A stretch of DNA of 64,000 nucleotides from positions 5,022,001 to 5,086,000 of the forward strand of contig NZ_CP070326.1 of NCBI RefSeq assembly GCF_016917755.1. The letters are read 5' to 3'. A model generated the notes under the pieces. The model was given only the letters and a program-made list of their open reading frames with translations, ran no database searches and was not told the origin of the DNA. A program made the position numbers and the translations under genes. Of this stretch, positions 7,634 through 16,113 are shown piece by piece. This DNA is from Streptomyces noursei (GTDB taxonomy: Bacteria; Actinomycetota; Actinomycetes; Streptomycetales; Streptomycetaceae). Positions within the stretch are counted from its first letter, which is position 1. Every line of letters begins with the position of its first letter.

Positions 7634-9634
7634 ATGGAAGAGCCGCGTCGCCTCGGCGGCCGGTACGAGCTGGGCTCGGTGCTCGGCCGTGGTGGCATGG
7701 CGGAGGTCTACCTCGCGCATGACACCCGTCTCGGCCGCACCGTGGCGGTGAAGACCCTGCGGGCGGATCTCGCCCGCGATCCGTCTTTCCAGGCCCGGTT
7801 CCGCCGTGAGGCCCAGTCGGCCGCCTCGCTGAACCATCCGTCGATCGTCGCGGTCTACGACACCGGCGAGGACTACGTCGACGGGGTGTCGATCCCGTAC
7901 ATCGTCATGGAGTACGTGGACGGGTCGACGCTGCGTGAGCTGTTGCACTCCGGGCGGAAGCTGCTGCCCGAGCGGTCGTTGGAGATGACGATCGGTGTGC
8001 TGCAGGCGCTGGAGTACTCGCACCGCGCCGGCATCGTGCACCGCGACATCAAGCCGGCCAACGTGATGCTGACCCGTACCGGCCAGGTCAAGGTGATGGA
8101 CTTCGGTATCGCCCGGGCCATGGGCGATGCCGGTATGACCATGACGCAGACCGCGGCGGTGATCGGTACCGCGCAGTACCTGTCGCCGGAGCAGGCCAAG
8201 GGCGAGCAGGTCGATGCCCGCTCCGACCTGTACTCGACCGGCTGCCTGCTCTATGAGCTGCTGACCGTGCGGCCGCCGTTCGTCGGGGACTCCCCGGTCG
8301 CGGTGGCCTACCAGCACGTGCGGGAGGAGCCACAACCGCCGAGCACCTTCGATCCGGAGATCGCCCCGGAGATGGACGCGATCGTCCTGAAGGCGCTGGT
8401 CAAGGACCCGGACTACCGCTATCAGTCGGCGGACGAGATGCGGGCCGACATCGAGGCGGCGCTGGACGGCCAGCCGGTCGCGGCGACCGCCGCGCTGGGT
8501 GCGGTGGGTTACGGCGAGCAGGACCAGCCGACGACGATGCTGCGGGCGCAGGACCCGGGCGGCCCGAAGACGTCGATGCTGCCCCCGATGAACCCGGACG
8601 ACGGGGGCTACGGCTACGAGGAGCGCGGCGACCGGCGGCGGGGCGGCGGCAAGAAGAGCAACGTCTCCACGATCCTGCTGGCGCTGGCCGCGGTCCTGGT
8701 CCTGGTCGGTGCGATCTTCATCGGCAAGGCGATGTTCAGCGGCGGCAACAAGAGCAACTCCATCACGGTGCCCAACCTTGAGGGCAAGACGCTGGCGGAG
8801 GCGAAGTCGTACGGCGACAACAGCTCCTTCAAGGTCGTCCAGGACGGCAGCAAGGAGTGCGACAACGCCCAGAAGGGCCAGGTCACCGCGCAGGAACCGG
8901 CAGCCGACACCAAGATCGACAAGGACAGCACGGTCCACGTGACGATCTGCTCGGGTGCGGTGAAGGTGGCCATCCCCGACGTGCAGGGCATGCCGTTCGA
9001 CCAGGCGGTGAACCAGCTCAAGAACAAGGGCTTCCAGAACGTCACCAAGGCGGAAGAGGTGTCCGACCGGACGCCGGGCATCGTCACGAAGCAGAGCCCC
9101 GACGCGCAGTCCCAGTCGACCAAGGACGTCCAGATCACGCTGACGGTGGCCAAGGCGGCGCCGAAGGCGACCGTGCCGGACGTCAAGGGCCAGGACTTCG
9201 CCGCGGCACAGAAGCAGCTGACCGACCAAGGCTTCAAGGTCAAGCGGGGGCCCGACCAGAACGTCACCGACCCGGCGCAGAACGGCAAGGTCGTCGCGGA
9301 AAGCCCGGATGGGAACCAGCAGGTGGCCCAGGGCTCCACGGTCACGCTGACGGTCGGCAAGGCCGCGCAGGCGCAGGTGCCGGAGGTGCGGGGCAAGAAG
9401 GTGAAGGAGGCCAAGCAGATCCTCCAGCAGGCCGGCTACAACAACATCCAGTTCCCCAACGGCAGTTCGCAGGACGACAACGCCGTGGTCATAAACCAGG
9501 ACCCGCAGCCGGGGACGCAGGGCGACCCCGCGTCGACCACCGTGAACCTGACCACCGCGGGTGGGGGCGGCGACAACGGGAACCAGGACGGCGGCATCTT
9601 CGGCGGACCGTTCGGCTGGGGGAAGAAGCACTAG
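7634..9634 (+). CDS. pknB: PASTA-domain Ser/Thr protein kinase PknB
   Basis: A 666-residue receptor kinase that senses muropeptides or lipid II outside and phosphorylates growth and division proteins inside. The kinase domain (about 10-270) has the glycine loop LGRGGMAEVY, catalytic Lys40 (VAVK), HRDIKPANV with Asp138, and DFGIAR. A juxtamembrane Gly/Arg-rich linker leads to a transmembrane helix at about 345-363. Four PASTA repeats follow, opening with VPNL, IPDV, VPDV and VPEV at about 379, 448, 514 and 582. ATG at 7634 follows a GGAGA-type site. Likely substrates in this window include FhaA/FhaB and the MviN-like pseudokinase (inference from mycobacteria). Confidence 0.96.
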   Translation: MEEPRRLGGRYELGSVLGRGGMAEVYLAHDTRLGRTVAVKTLRADLARDPSFQARFRREAQSAASLNHPSIVAVYDTGEDYVDGVSIPYIVMEYVDGSTLRELLHSGRKLLPERSLEMTIGVLQALEYSHRAGIVHRDIKPANVMLTRTGQVKVMDFGIARAMGDAGMTMTQTAAVIGTAQYLSPEQAKGEQVDARSDLYSTGCLLYELLTVRPPFVGDSPVAVAYQHVREEPQPPSTFDPEIAPEMDAIVLKALVKDPDYRYQSADEMRADIEAALDGQPVAATAALGAVGYGEQDQPTTMLRAQDPGGPKTSMLPPMNPDDGGYGYEERGDRRRGGGKKSNVSTILLALAAVLVLVGAIFIGKAMFSGGNKSNSITVPNLEGKTLAEAKSYGDNSSFKVVQDGSKECDNAQKGQVTAQEPAADTKIDKDSTVHVTICSGAVKVAIPDVQGMPFDQAVNQLKNKGFQNVTKAEEVSDRTPGIVTKQSPDAQSQSTKDVQITLTVAKAAPKATVPDVKGQDFAAAQKQLTDQGFKVKRGPDQNVTDPAQNGKVVAESPDGNQQVAQGSTVTLTVGKAAQAQVPEVRGKKVKEAKQILQQAGYNNIQFPNGSSQDDNAVVINQDPQPGTQGDPASTTVNLTTAGGGGDNGNQDGGIFGGPFGWGKKH

Positions 9635-9651
9635 CTCCCGCACGACCCCGT

Positions 9652-9698
9652 ACGACGGAGCCCCGGCTGCCCTTGGAGGGCGGCCGGGGCTCCGTCGT
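9652..9698 (+). terminator. Terminator after pknB
   Basis: A long inverted repeat (stem about 16-18 bp, acgacggagccccggc and its complement) with a short loop, 17 bases after the pknB stop and before the convergent sortase gene. It probably ends transcription from both sides. Confidence 0.75.
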
Positions 9699-9713
9699 GT
9701 GCGGGGTGGTCGG

Positions 9714-10460
9714 TCAGCGGAGTTCCTCGGGGGGTGTGCGGTCCGCGTCGACCTTTTCGGTGCGTTCCAGTTCGCCCCAGACGATGTAGCGGTAGTCCGA
9801 GGTGTAGACCGGGGTGCAGGTGGTGAGGGTGATGTAGCGGCCGGCCTTGTGCTTGCCGGATTCGGCCGGGATCTTGTCGAGGACGTTCACGTTGTACTTG
9901 GAGGTCTGCGGGAGCGTCGCGTAGACCTTGTAGACGTACCAGGTGTCCTTGGTCTCGAAGACGATCGGGTCGCCGACCTTGAGCTTGTCGATGTTGTGGA
10001 ACTTCGCGCCGTGGCCGTCGCGGTGCGCGGCGAGGGCGAAGTTGCCCTGCTTGTCCTGCGGCAGGGCGGACTTGACGGGCTTGGTGTAGTAGCCGGCGAC
10101 TCCTTCGTTGAGGATGTCGTTGTCGGTGCCCTTCTTGACCAGCACCTCGCCGTTGTCCATCGCCGGTACGTGGAGGAAGCCGATGCCGTCCTTGGTGTCC
10201 AGCGCTCCCGGCCCCTTGGGTCCCGGTGGCGCGGCGGCCCAGTGCTTGCGAACCTGGTCGCTCTGCTTGTGGGATTCGCGGTCGGCGAGGACGTTGGTCC
10301 ACCACAGCGAGTAGACGACGAACAGGCCCAGGATCAGCCCGGCCGTGATGAGGAGTTCACCGATGACGCTGACGACGGAGGCGAAGGTGCGCCACCCCCG
10401 GCGTGGCTCCGGTGACATCGCGGACCCGTCGCGGTCCTCGTCGATTCCGCTGGCAGTCAC
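9714..10460 (-). CDS. Class E sortase
   Basis: A 248-residue membrane transpeptidase that attaches LAXTG-type surface proteins, such as chaplins in Streptomyces, to the cell wall. One N-terminal transmembrane segment lies at about 31-52. The sortase core ends with the catalytic TLTTC motif plus a downstream Arg (YRYIVW), and carries the catalytic His in LAAHRD. It lies 26 bases downstream of a second class E sortase and is probably co-transcribed with it. By synteny the pair corresponds to the two class E sortases next to pknB in S. coelicolor. Confidence 0.93.
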   Translation of the reverse strand: MTASGIDEDRDGSAMSPEPRRGWRTFASVVSVIGELLITAGLILGLFVVYSLWWTNVLADRESHKQSDQVRKHWAAAPPGPKGPGALDTKDGIGFLHVPAMDNGEVLVKKGTDNDILNEGVAGYYTKPVKSALPQDKQGNFALAAHRDGHGAKFHNIDKLKVGDPIVFETKDTWYVYKVYATLPQTSKYNVNVLDKIPAESGKHKAGRYITLTTCTPVYTSDYRYIVWGELERTEKVDADRTPPEELR

Positions 10461-10486
10461 CGGTTAGCTCCCCTTCAGTTGTCCGC

Positions 10487-12058
10487 TCAGCCGGCGAGCG
10501 CTTCCGGTTTGCCCTTGCTCCGTGGCCGCTCGTCCACCATCTTGCCCCAGACGATCAATCGATAGGTACTGGTGAACTCCGGGGTGCACGTGGTCAGGGT
10601 GATGTACCGCCCCGGGCCGGTGAATCCCGAGCCGGGCGGGACCGGGCCGATCACGCTGGTGTTGCTGGGAGAGGTCTGCGGGAGGACGCTCTCCATCTCG
10701 TAGGTGTAGTAGGCGCTCTGCGTCTCGACGACGATCTTGTCGCCCTTGGTGAGGCGGTTGATGTAACGGAACGGCTCGCCATGGGTGTTGCGGTGGGCGG
10801 CGACGGCGAAGTTGCCGGCCTTGTCCCAGGGCATCGCGGTCTTGATGCCGCTGGCGGCGTCGTAGTGGCCGATCATGCCGTGGTCGAGAACGGAGTGCTT
10901 GTCGATGCCCTGGGCGATCGGGGCCTTCACGTCGAGCTTGGGGATGTACATGATGCCGAAGCGCTCGCCGTCCGCGAGGTTCTTCTTCTCGCCGCCGCCC
11001 TGCTCCCACTGGTGCTGAAGGTTGTTGGCGGCGCCGCCGGCCTCCTCGTCGGCCATCACGTTGGTCCACCACAGCTGGTAGGTGACGAACAGCAGCATCA
11101 GCACGCCGAGGGTGATGAACACTTCGCCCAGTGCGCGGCTGGCGATCAGGCCGGGGCTGTCCTTGGCGGCGCGCTGCGCCCGGCGGGCCTCGACCCGGGT
11201 CATGGGGACCTTGGGCGCCTCGGCGTCCGTCGCGGCGGCCGAGGCCGAAGCGGAGGCGGTGCGTGCGCTGCGTCGGCCGTGGCGCCCCCCGCGTTTGGCG
11301 GCGGCCTGGGCGGCCTTGCGGCGGGCCGCGCGGCCACCCGTCACCAGGGCGGCGGTCGTGGTTTCACGTGAAACGGCGATGGCGGCGTCGGTTTCACGTG
11401 AAACGGTCGCGCTGGTTTCACGTGAAACGGTGTCGTCGCCGGACTGCTCGGCCTGGCGCAGCGCCATGGTGGCGTCGTCCGACTGCGAGGGAACCCCGGC
11501 CGGCGCCGGGCGCACGGGGCGGCCGGACCGGGAGGGAAGCAGCGGGGGGATCGTGGGGAGGGGCGCGGTGAGGGCCTCCGCGACGCCACGTGGATCGGGT
11601 ATCGGCTCCGCGGGCGGGGCGTATCTGCCGTGGCCGAGGCCGCCGTTCACCTGACCGTAGGCGTCGGCTTCGGAGCCGTAGGGGCGCGGGGGCGGCGGGC
11701 CAGGCGTCGTGTCCTCGGGGCCGGGTTTGCGGTGCCGGGCCGGTCTCCGCGGCGGCGTTGGCGTCGTCGGCGGCGGCTCGGGGCGGCCGGAGGCGGCGGG
11801 GTCCTGGCGGGGCCGGAACCAGGGGGAGCCCTCTGTCGCGGTGCCCCCGTCGGCGCGGGCGGTCGGTGCCTGCTGCCCGTAGGGGGCCGGGTGGGGTGCC
11901 GGGGAGCGGCCGGGCAGGGGGTCGTTCAGCGGGTCGTCGAGCCGCCCCACCGCCGTCTCGAACGCGTCGGACTGCCCGTACGGGGCGGACGGCGCGGACG
12001 GCTGCTCCTCGTACGGCTCGTAGGGCCGTCCTTCGTGCTCGGGGCGTAGCGCGGTCAC
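10487..12058 (-). CDS. Class E sortase with long cytoplasmic N-terminus carrying three parS sites
   Basis: A 523-residue sortase. Residues 1 to about 290 form a Pro/Arg-rich, low-complexity cytoplasmic region. A transmembrane segment (VFITLGVLMLLFVTYQLWW) follows, then the catalytic domain with AAHRNTHG (His), TLTTCTPEF (Cys) and YRLIVW (Arg). The GTG start at 12058 overlaps the stop of the amidotransferase gene (GTGA). The cytoplasmic linker contains three VSRET pentapeptides, which are the translation of three parS sites (11361-11428). The linker length is far above the roughly 250 residues needed for a sortase, so part of it may be retained for its DNA sequence rather than its protein sequence. 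Confidence 0.9.
   Translation of the reverse strand: MTALRPEHEGRPYEPYEEQPSAPSAPYGQSDAFETAVGRLDDPLNDPLPGRSPAPHPAPYGQQAPTARADGGTATEGSPWFRPRQDPAASGRPEPPPTTPTPPRRPARHRKPGPEDTTPGPPPPRPYGSEADAYGQVNGGLGHGRYAPPAEPIPDPRGVAEALTAPLPTIPPLLPSRSGRPVRPAPAGVPSQSDDATMALRQAEQSGDDTVSRETSATVSRETDAAIAVSRETTTAALVTGGRAARRKAAQAAAKRGGRHGRRSARTASASASAAATDAEAPKVPMTRVEARRAQRAAKDSPGLIASRALGEVFITLGVLMLLFVTYQLWWTNVMADEEAGGAANNLQHQWEQGGGEKKNLADGERFGIMYIPKLDVKAPIAQGIDKHSVLDHGMIGHYDAASGIKTAMPWDKAGNFAVAAHRNTHGEPFRYINRLTKGDKIVVETQSAYYTYEMESVLPQTSPSNTSVIGPVPPGSGFTGPGRYITLTTCTPEFTSTYRLIVWGKMVDERPRSKGKPEALAG
11361..11428. promoter_or_regulatory. parS: Three parS sites (ParB binding) inside the sortase gene
   Basis: Exact gtttcacgtgaaac palindromes at 11361-11374, 11391-11404 and 11415-11428, spaced 30 and 24 bases. 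This is the established Streptomyces ParB site. Each is read as VSRET in the sortase frame. Confidence 0.95.
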
Positions 12059-12711
12059 GCGCCGGCCTTGCCGACCACCGGGGCAAGCCCCGCCGAACGC
12101 TCCACCGCTTCCTTGTCGCCGCACTCCACCAGCCAGTTGGCCAGCATCCGGTGTCCCCATTCCGTCAGTACCGACTCGGGGTGGAACTGCACGCCCTCCA
12201 CGGGGAGTTCACGGTGCCGCAGCCCCATGATGATCCGGCCGCCGGGGGCGTCGTCGGCCTCCGTCCAGGCGGTGACGGCCAGTTCGTCGGGGACGGTGTC
12301 CGGTTCGACGGCCAGGGAGTGGTAGCGGGTGGCGGTGAAGGGCGAGGGCAGTCCGGCGAAGACGCCGGCGCCCTCGTGGAGGACGGGCGAGGTCTTGCCG
12401 TGCAGCAGTTCGGGGGCGCGGTCCACCACTCCGCCGTAGGCGACGGCCATCGACTGCAGGCCCAGGCAGACGCCGAACACCGGGACGCCGGTGTCGGCGC
12501 AGTGCCGGACCATGTCGACGCAGACGCCGGCCTGCTCGGGGGTACCGGGGCCCGGGGAGAGCAGCACGCCGTCGAAGCCGTCCTGGGCGTGGCGCGGGGC
12601 GACCTCGTCGTTGCGCAGTACCTCGCATTCGGCACCGAGCTGGTAGAGGTACTGGACGAGGTTGAAGACGAAGCTGTCGTAGTTGTCGACGACGAGAATC
12701 CGTGCGGTCAT
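12055..12711 (-). CDS. Glutamine amidotransferase, TrpG/PabA type
   Basis: A 218-residue class I glutamine amidotransferase, the small subunit of anthranilate or aminodeoxychorismate synthase. It has the oxyanion loop SPGPGTPEQAG, nucleophile Cys82 in GVCLGLQ, and the His-Glu pair in GVQFHPESVLTEWG. No large subunit gene is nearby, so the partner must be encoded elsewhere. It starts with ATG inside the stop of the upstream microprotein gene (ATGA) and its stop overlaps the sortase start, giving a three-gene coupled unit. I cannot decide from sequence alone between folate (PabA) and tryptophan (TrpG) roles; the location matches the PabA-like gene near pknB in other streptomycetes. Confidence 0.9.
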   Translation of the reverse strand: MTARILVVDNYDSFVFNLVQYLYQLGAECEVLRNDEVAPRHAQDGFDGVLLSPGPGTPEQAGVCVDMVRHCADTGVPVFGVCLGLQSMAVAYGGVVDRAPELLHGKTSPVLHEGAGVFAGLPSPFTATRYHSLAVEPDTVPDELAVTAWTEADDAPGGRIIMGLRHRELPVEGVQFHPESVLTEWGHRMLANWLVECGDKEAVERSAGLAPVVGKAGA

Positions 12712-12884
12712 CGGGTGGCTGCCATCCCTTGGTCGACAGTGACGTCATTGAAGGGGAGCAGTGGCTCCGCCCACGGAAAGACCCACTGGAAGAGCACGAA
12801 GACCACCGCCAGGCCGAGCAGCACGGAAATCAGCGCCTTCACCCACGTGTTGCCCGGCAGATGCCGCCAGATCCAGCCGTACAT
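12708..12884 (-). CDS. 58-residue single-pass membrane microprotein
   Basis: ATG at 12882-12884 opens a 58-residue frame beginning MYGWIWRHLPGNTWVKALIS. A hydrophobic stretch (about residues 17-37, ending LFQWVFPWAEPLLPF) predicts one membrane segment. The stop overlaps the ATG of the amidotransferase by 4 bases, strong evidence of real translation. The Trp-rich N-terminus and PFND motif match a small conserved streptomycete protein at this location, from memory. Function unknown; it may be a regulator of the adjacent membrane sortases (speculation). Confidence 0.75.
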   Translation of the reverse strand: MYGWIWRHLPGNTWVKALISVLLGLAVVFVLFQWVFPWAEPLLPFNDVTVDQGMAATR

Positions 12885-12965
12885 GGTGTCGCTGTCCCCT
12901 TGCCGATGCCGTTGACGATGTCGATTGCGACACCAGAGTAAGGGGAGAGGCTGTGCGCAGGTGGG

Positions 12966-13652
12966 TCAGCCGGTCAAAGCCGATGGCCTTCCTTGTGTGA
13001 CGGGTTGGGTGGAATCGAGGTGTGCCCAGGCGATCAGCCGGTGGCTGTGGCCCCACTCCGGTTCGCAGGTGGTGAGGGTGAGATAGCGGCCGGGGCCGGT
13101 GAAGCCGGACTTCCGCGGCACCGGGTCGATGACGCCGATGTCGGTGGGCAGGGTCGTGTAGGGCCGGTTGTCGATGCGGTAGGTGAACCAGGTGGTGCCG
13201 TCGGTGAGGACCACGGCGTCCCCGGGGCGCAGCCGGGGGAAGTCCTTGAAGGGGTCGCCGTAGGTGCGGCGGTGGCCGGCCACGGCGAAGTTGCCGGTGG
13301 CGCCGAGCCGGGCGGTGCGGTCGTAGTGGCCCAGGCCGCGTTGGAGGACGTCGGTTCCGGTGCCTTCCAGGACGGGTTTGGCCCAGTCCGGCCCGAAGCG
13401 GGGGATGTACATGACGGCGAAGGAGCGGCCGGGCCCGTAGCGGCGGGGCGGGGCGGTGGGTGTGGGGGCGGGGGCTCCGGCGGCGACCGGGCCGGTGGAC
13501 CACTGGTCCTGGAGCCGGCCGATCTCGCTGTCCATCGCGCTGTCCGCCCGGACGCCGGTCCAGTAGAGGAGGTAGACGACGAAGAGGACGATCAGTGTGC
13601 CGGCGGTGAGGCAGATTTCGCTGGCCGTCCGTACGATCCACCGCGTCGTCAT
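12966..13652 (-). CDS. Class E sortase (third copy)
   Basis: A 228-residue sortase with an N-terminal transmembrane segment (about 11-30, ICLTAGTLIVLFVVYLLYW) and a catalytic core holding AGHRRTYG (His), TLTTCEPEWG (Cys) and HRLIAW (Arg). A short Pro/Ala/Thr stalk separates the two. It lies upstream of the microprotein-amidotransferase-sortase unit. The active-site surroundings (CEPEWGHSHR rather than CTPEF/CTPVY) differ from the other two, suggesting a different substrate or accessory partner. The start codon is ATG, with the DUF881 gene ending 36 bases upstream. Confidence 0.92.
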   Translation of the reverse strand: MTTRWIVRTASEICLTAGTLIVLFVVYLLYWTGVRADSAMDSEIGRLQDQWSTGPVAAGAPAPTPTAPPRRYGPGRSFAVMYIPRFGPDWAKPVLEGTGTDVLQRGLGHYDRTARLGATGNFAVAGHRRTYGDPFKDFPRLRPGDAVVLTDGTTWFTYRIDNRPYTTLPTDIGVIDPVPRKSGFTGPGRYLTLTTCEPEWGHSHRLIAWAHLDSTQPVTQGRPSALTG

Positions 13653-13688
13653 CGGGCCGCCCCTCCCCGCCGGCCCGCGGTCTGCGGG

Positions 13689-14459
13689 CTACGGCTTCAC
13701 AGGCTGTGCGTAGTGGAGATCCACTGTGCCGGAGTAGCCGGGAAGAGTCACCGCATCGTGCTGGTCGACTTTCCAGCCGAGGCCGTAGGCGTTGACGTAC
13801 TGGAGGTAGTTCTGGATGGCGGGGGACGCGGTCAGCGCCTGGTTGAGGGCGTCCCGGTCGCCGACCGCGGTGATCTTGTAGGGCGGGGAGTAGACCCGGC
13901 CCTGGAGGATCAGCGTGTTGCCGACGCAGCGGACCGCGCTGGTGGAGATCAGCCGCTGGTCCATGACCTTGATGCCCTTGGCGCCGCCGTTCCACAGGGC
14001 GTTGACCACGGCCTGGAGGTCCTGTTGGTGGATGACCAGGTCGTTGGGCTGGGGTTCGGGGATGCCGGGGATCTTGGCGGTGGCGTTCGGCGGGGCGTCG
14101 GTGAGGGTGACGGTCAGGCCCTGGCCGGACAGCGGCTTGGTGCCGGCGCTCTGCTCCAGGCCCTTGAGCCTGGCCTCTTCCGTGGCGGAGGGGCTGGTGT
14201 CGCGGCGGGCGAGGGCGTCGACCTCGGCGCGGAGACCGGCGTTGCGCTCGTCCTGGGCGCCGTTTTTGTGGCTGCGTTCCTGGATGAGGTCGGACAGCCG
14301 CAGCATCGAGTCGTCCGAGCGGAGGTTGGTGCCGCGGGCGGTGTCGAAGCTCAGCCAGAACATCAGGCCGGCGAGCGCGAAGACGAGGAGGGTGAGGAGT
14401 CGGACGGGCCGCAGCCGGGGACGTGGAGGGCGCCCGGGGGAGCCGGCGGAAGTGCTCAA
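13689..14459 (-). CDS. DUF881 membrane protein
   Basis: A 256-residue protein with one N-terminal membrane anchor (about 20-40, LLTLLVFALAGLMFWLSF) and a coiled-coil region (about 55-105), followed by the DUF881 fold. DUF881 proteins resemble the YlxW/YlxX proteins encoded near division genes in Gram-positives. The start is TTG at 14457-14459; no better start is visible. It is divergent from crgA, with a shared 177-base upstream region. A role in division or envelope assembly is inferred only from context. Confidence 0.85.
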   Translation of the reverse strand: MSTSAGSPGRPPRPRLRPVRLLTLLVFALAGLMFWLSFDTARGTNLRSDDSMLRLSDLIQERSHKNGAQDERNAGLRAEVDALARRDTSPSATEEARLKGLEQSAGTKPLSGQGLTVTLTDAPPNATAKIPGIPEPQPNDLVIHQQDLQAVVNALWNGGAKGIKVMDQRLISTSAVRCVGNTLILQGRVYSPPYKITAVGDRDALNQALTASPAIQNYLQYVNAYGLGWKVDQHDAVTLPGYSGTVDLHYAQPVKP

Positions 14460-14636
14460 CGTACCCTTACTCCTTACGACGCCGCGGAAGCACTACGCTA
14501 ACGGACGCCTGGGAAGGAAATCCGTTCCCCTCGTGTCCGTACCCTGGCTCCCGACCCGTACCGCTCCCGTGCGGCGGGGAGACCACCCGCTCACCGTCGG
14601 GAGTGGGGGAGCAGCACATCGACAGGAGAGTTCCTC

Positions 14637-14891
14637 GTGCCGAAGTCACGGATCCGCAAGAAGGACGACTTCACGCCGCCGCCGGCGAAGACCACCAGCC
14701 TGAAGATGAATTCAGGTCGTGGCTGGGTCGCGCCGCTGATGTTGGCGATGTTCGTGATCGGGCTCGCCTGGATCGTGCTGTTCTACGTCTCCGAGGGCGA
14801 TCTGCCGATCAAGGCGATGGGCAACTGGAACATCGTGTGCGGCTTCGGCTTCATCGCGGTGGGCTTCGGCGTCTCCACGCAGTGGAAGTAG
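14637..14891 (+). CDS. crgA: Cell division inhibitor CrgA
   Basis: An 84-residue protein with a basic N-terminus (MPKSRIRKKDDFTPPP) and two transmembrane helices (about 31-51 and 62-80) joined by a short loop with SEGDLPIKAMGNWN. In Streptomyces CrgA coordinates the timing of septation and restrains FtsZ ring formation; in mycobacteria it bridges FtsZ, FtsQ, FtsI and CwsA. GTG start, with gacaggagag upstream as ribosome binding site. Confidence 0.97.
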   Translation: MPKSRIRKKDDFTPPPAKTTSLKMNSGRGWVAPLMLAMFVIGLAWIVLFYVSEGDLPIKAMGNWNIVCGFGFIAVGFGVSTQWK

Positions 14892-14941
14892 CGCGCCCCT
14901 CCTGGGGATAGCGCAAGCCCTACCCAAGGCCATCCACACAG

Positions 14942-15129
14942 TTATCCACAGTCGGGGAAAACTTCAGAAGATCTGTGGATAACCCTCGGGAGGTTGACGC
15001 CGGTGTGACCGGCGGTACCCCCCGATGCCGGCCCCCGCCCCCGCCCCTTCCTGCGGAAACGCCATTCTGCGGGGTGTCGGGGCCGGCTTCCGCACAGCAT
15101 GCACAAGATCCTTCACGGACTGTGGACAA
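14942..15129. promoter_or_regulatory. Cluster of three perfect DnaA boxes outside oriC
   Basis: TTATCCACA at 14942-14950, its reverse TGTGGATAA at 14974-14982, and TGTGGACAA (reverse of TTGTCCACA) at 15121-15129. All three are exact 9-mers in the intergenic space between the convergent crgA and rhomboid genes, about 20 kb from oriC. Being between two 3' ends, they are unlikely to control a promoter; titration of DnaA is more plausible. Confidence 0.8.
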
Positions 15130-15146
15130 CGTGGCCCCGCGGGGCC

Positions 15147-16061
15147 TCAACCCACCAGCTGAAGGGTCCGTACCCACACCACCGCGACGATCGCGAGCAG
15201 GGCGACCACGCACGTCCCGACGTGCACCAGCGTGCGGCGGTCCCGCGGCGCGTGCACCATCCCGAACGCCACCGCGGCGCCCACGACCAGTCCGCCGACG
15301 TGCGCCTGCCAGGCGATATTCGGCCACAGGAACGTGAAGGCCAGGTTGAGGGCGAGCAGGATCAGGACCGGCTTCATGTCGTACCGCAGCCGCCGCATCA
15401 ACACGGCGGTGGCGCCCAGCAGCCCGAAGATCGCGCCGGACGCCCCCAGCGAGGGCTGGTTCTGGGCGGCCATGAGGAAGGACAGGGCGCTGCCGCCCAG
15501 GCCGGAGAGCAGGTAGAGCGCGGTGAAGCGGAGCCGGCCGAGGGCCGCCTCCAGCGGCGGGCCCAGCCACCACAGCGACAGCAGGTTGAAGGCGATGTGG
15601 GCGATCTGCTGGTGCAGGAAGACCGCGGTCAGCAGGCGGTACCACTCGCCGTGGGCGACGCCGACCAGCTGATAGCGGCTGGGGTCGATGGCCAGGCCGA
15701 TCATGTCGAGCCGGTTGACCAGGTCGGTACCGGCCTGTTGGGCCACGAGCACCGCGATGAAGACGGCGACGTTCAGGCCCAGAAGGATCTTGGTGATCAG
15801 CCGGGGGTCGGCGGTGAGGGTGCCGCCCGCTATCGTGCGCGGCGCGCTGGCCTGCGGCGCCGGGCCGCTGCCGCCGCCGGTGCGGACGCACTCCGGGCAC
15901 TGGAAGCCGACCGACGCGCTGATCATGCACTCGGGGCAGATCGGCCGGTCGCAGCGGGTGCAGCGGATGCCGGTCGGGCGGTCCGGGTGGCGGTGGCAGC
16001 CGGGCAGGCCGTCGTGGCCGTGCGCCTGCTGCGGCTCCTGCGGGCTGCCTGGCTGGTCCAT
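15147..16061 (-). CDS. Rhomboid intramembrane serine protease with N-terminal zinc ribbon
   Basis: A 304-residue protein. Residues about 18-60 hold paired cysteines (RCTRCDRPICPECM, FQCPEC) that would form a zinc ribbon. Six or so transmembrane helices follow, with the rhomboid signatures FLHQQIAHIAFN, catalytic Ser in GASGAIFG, and catalytic His in WQAHVGG. The frame is open further upstream, but ATG at 16061 begins the conserved MDQPGSPQ sequence. It is convergent with crgA. Substrates are unknown. Confidence 0.93.
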   Translation of the reverse strand: MDQPGSPQEPQQAHGHDGLPGCHRHPDRPTGIRCTRCDRPICPECMISASVGFQCPECVRTGGGSGPAPQASAPRTIAGGTLTADPRLITKILLGLNVAVFIAVLVAQQAGTDLVNRLDMIGLAIDPSRYQLVGVAHGEWYRLLTAVFLHQQIAHIAFNLLSLWWLGPPLEAALGRLRFTALYLLSGLGGSALSFLMAAQNQPSLGASGAIFGLLGATAVLMRRLRYDMKPVLILLALNLAFTFLWPNIAWQAHVGGLVVGAAVAFGMVHAPRDRRTLVHVGTCVVALLAIVAVVWVRTLQLVG

Positions 16062-16113
16062 CGGTCCCCTAAAGTCCTCGTTCTCGCCGGGACGCGGGCG
16101 CACCCCGCCCCCA

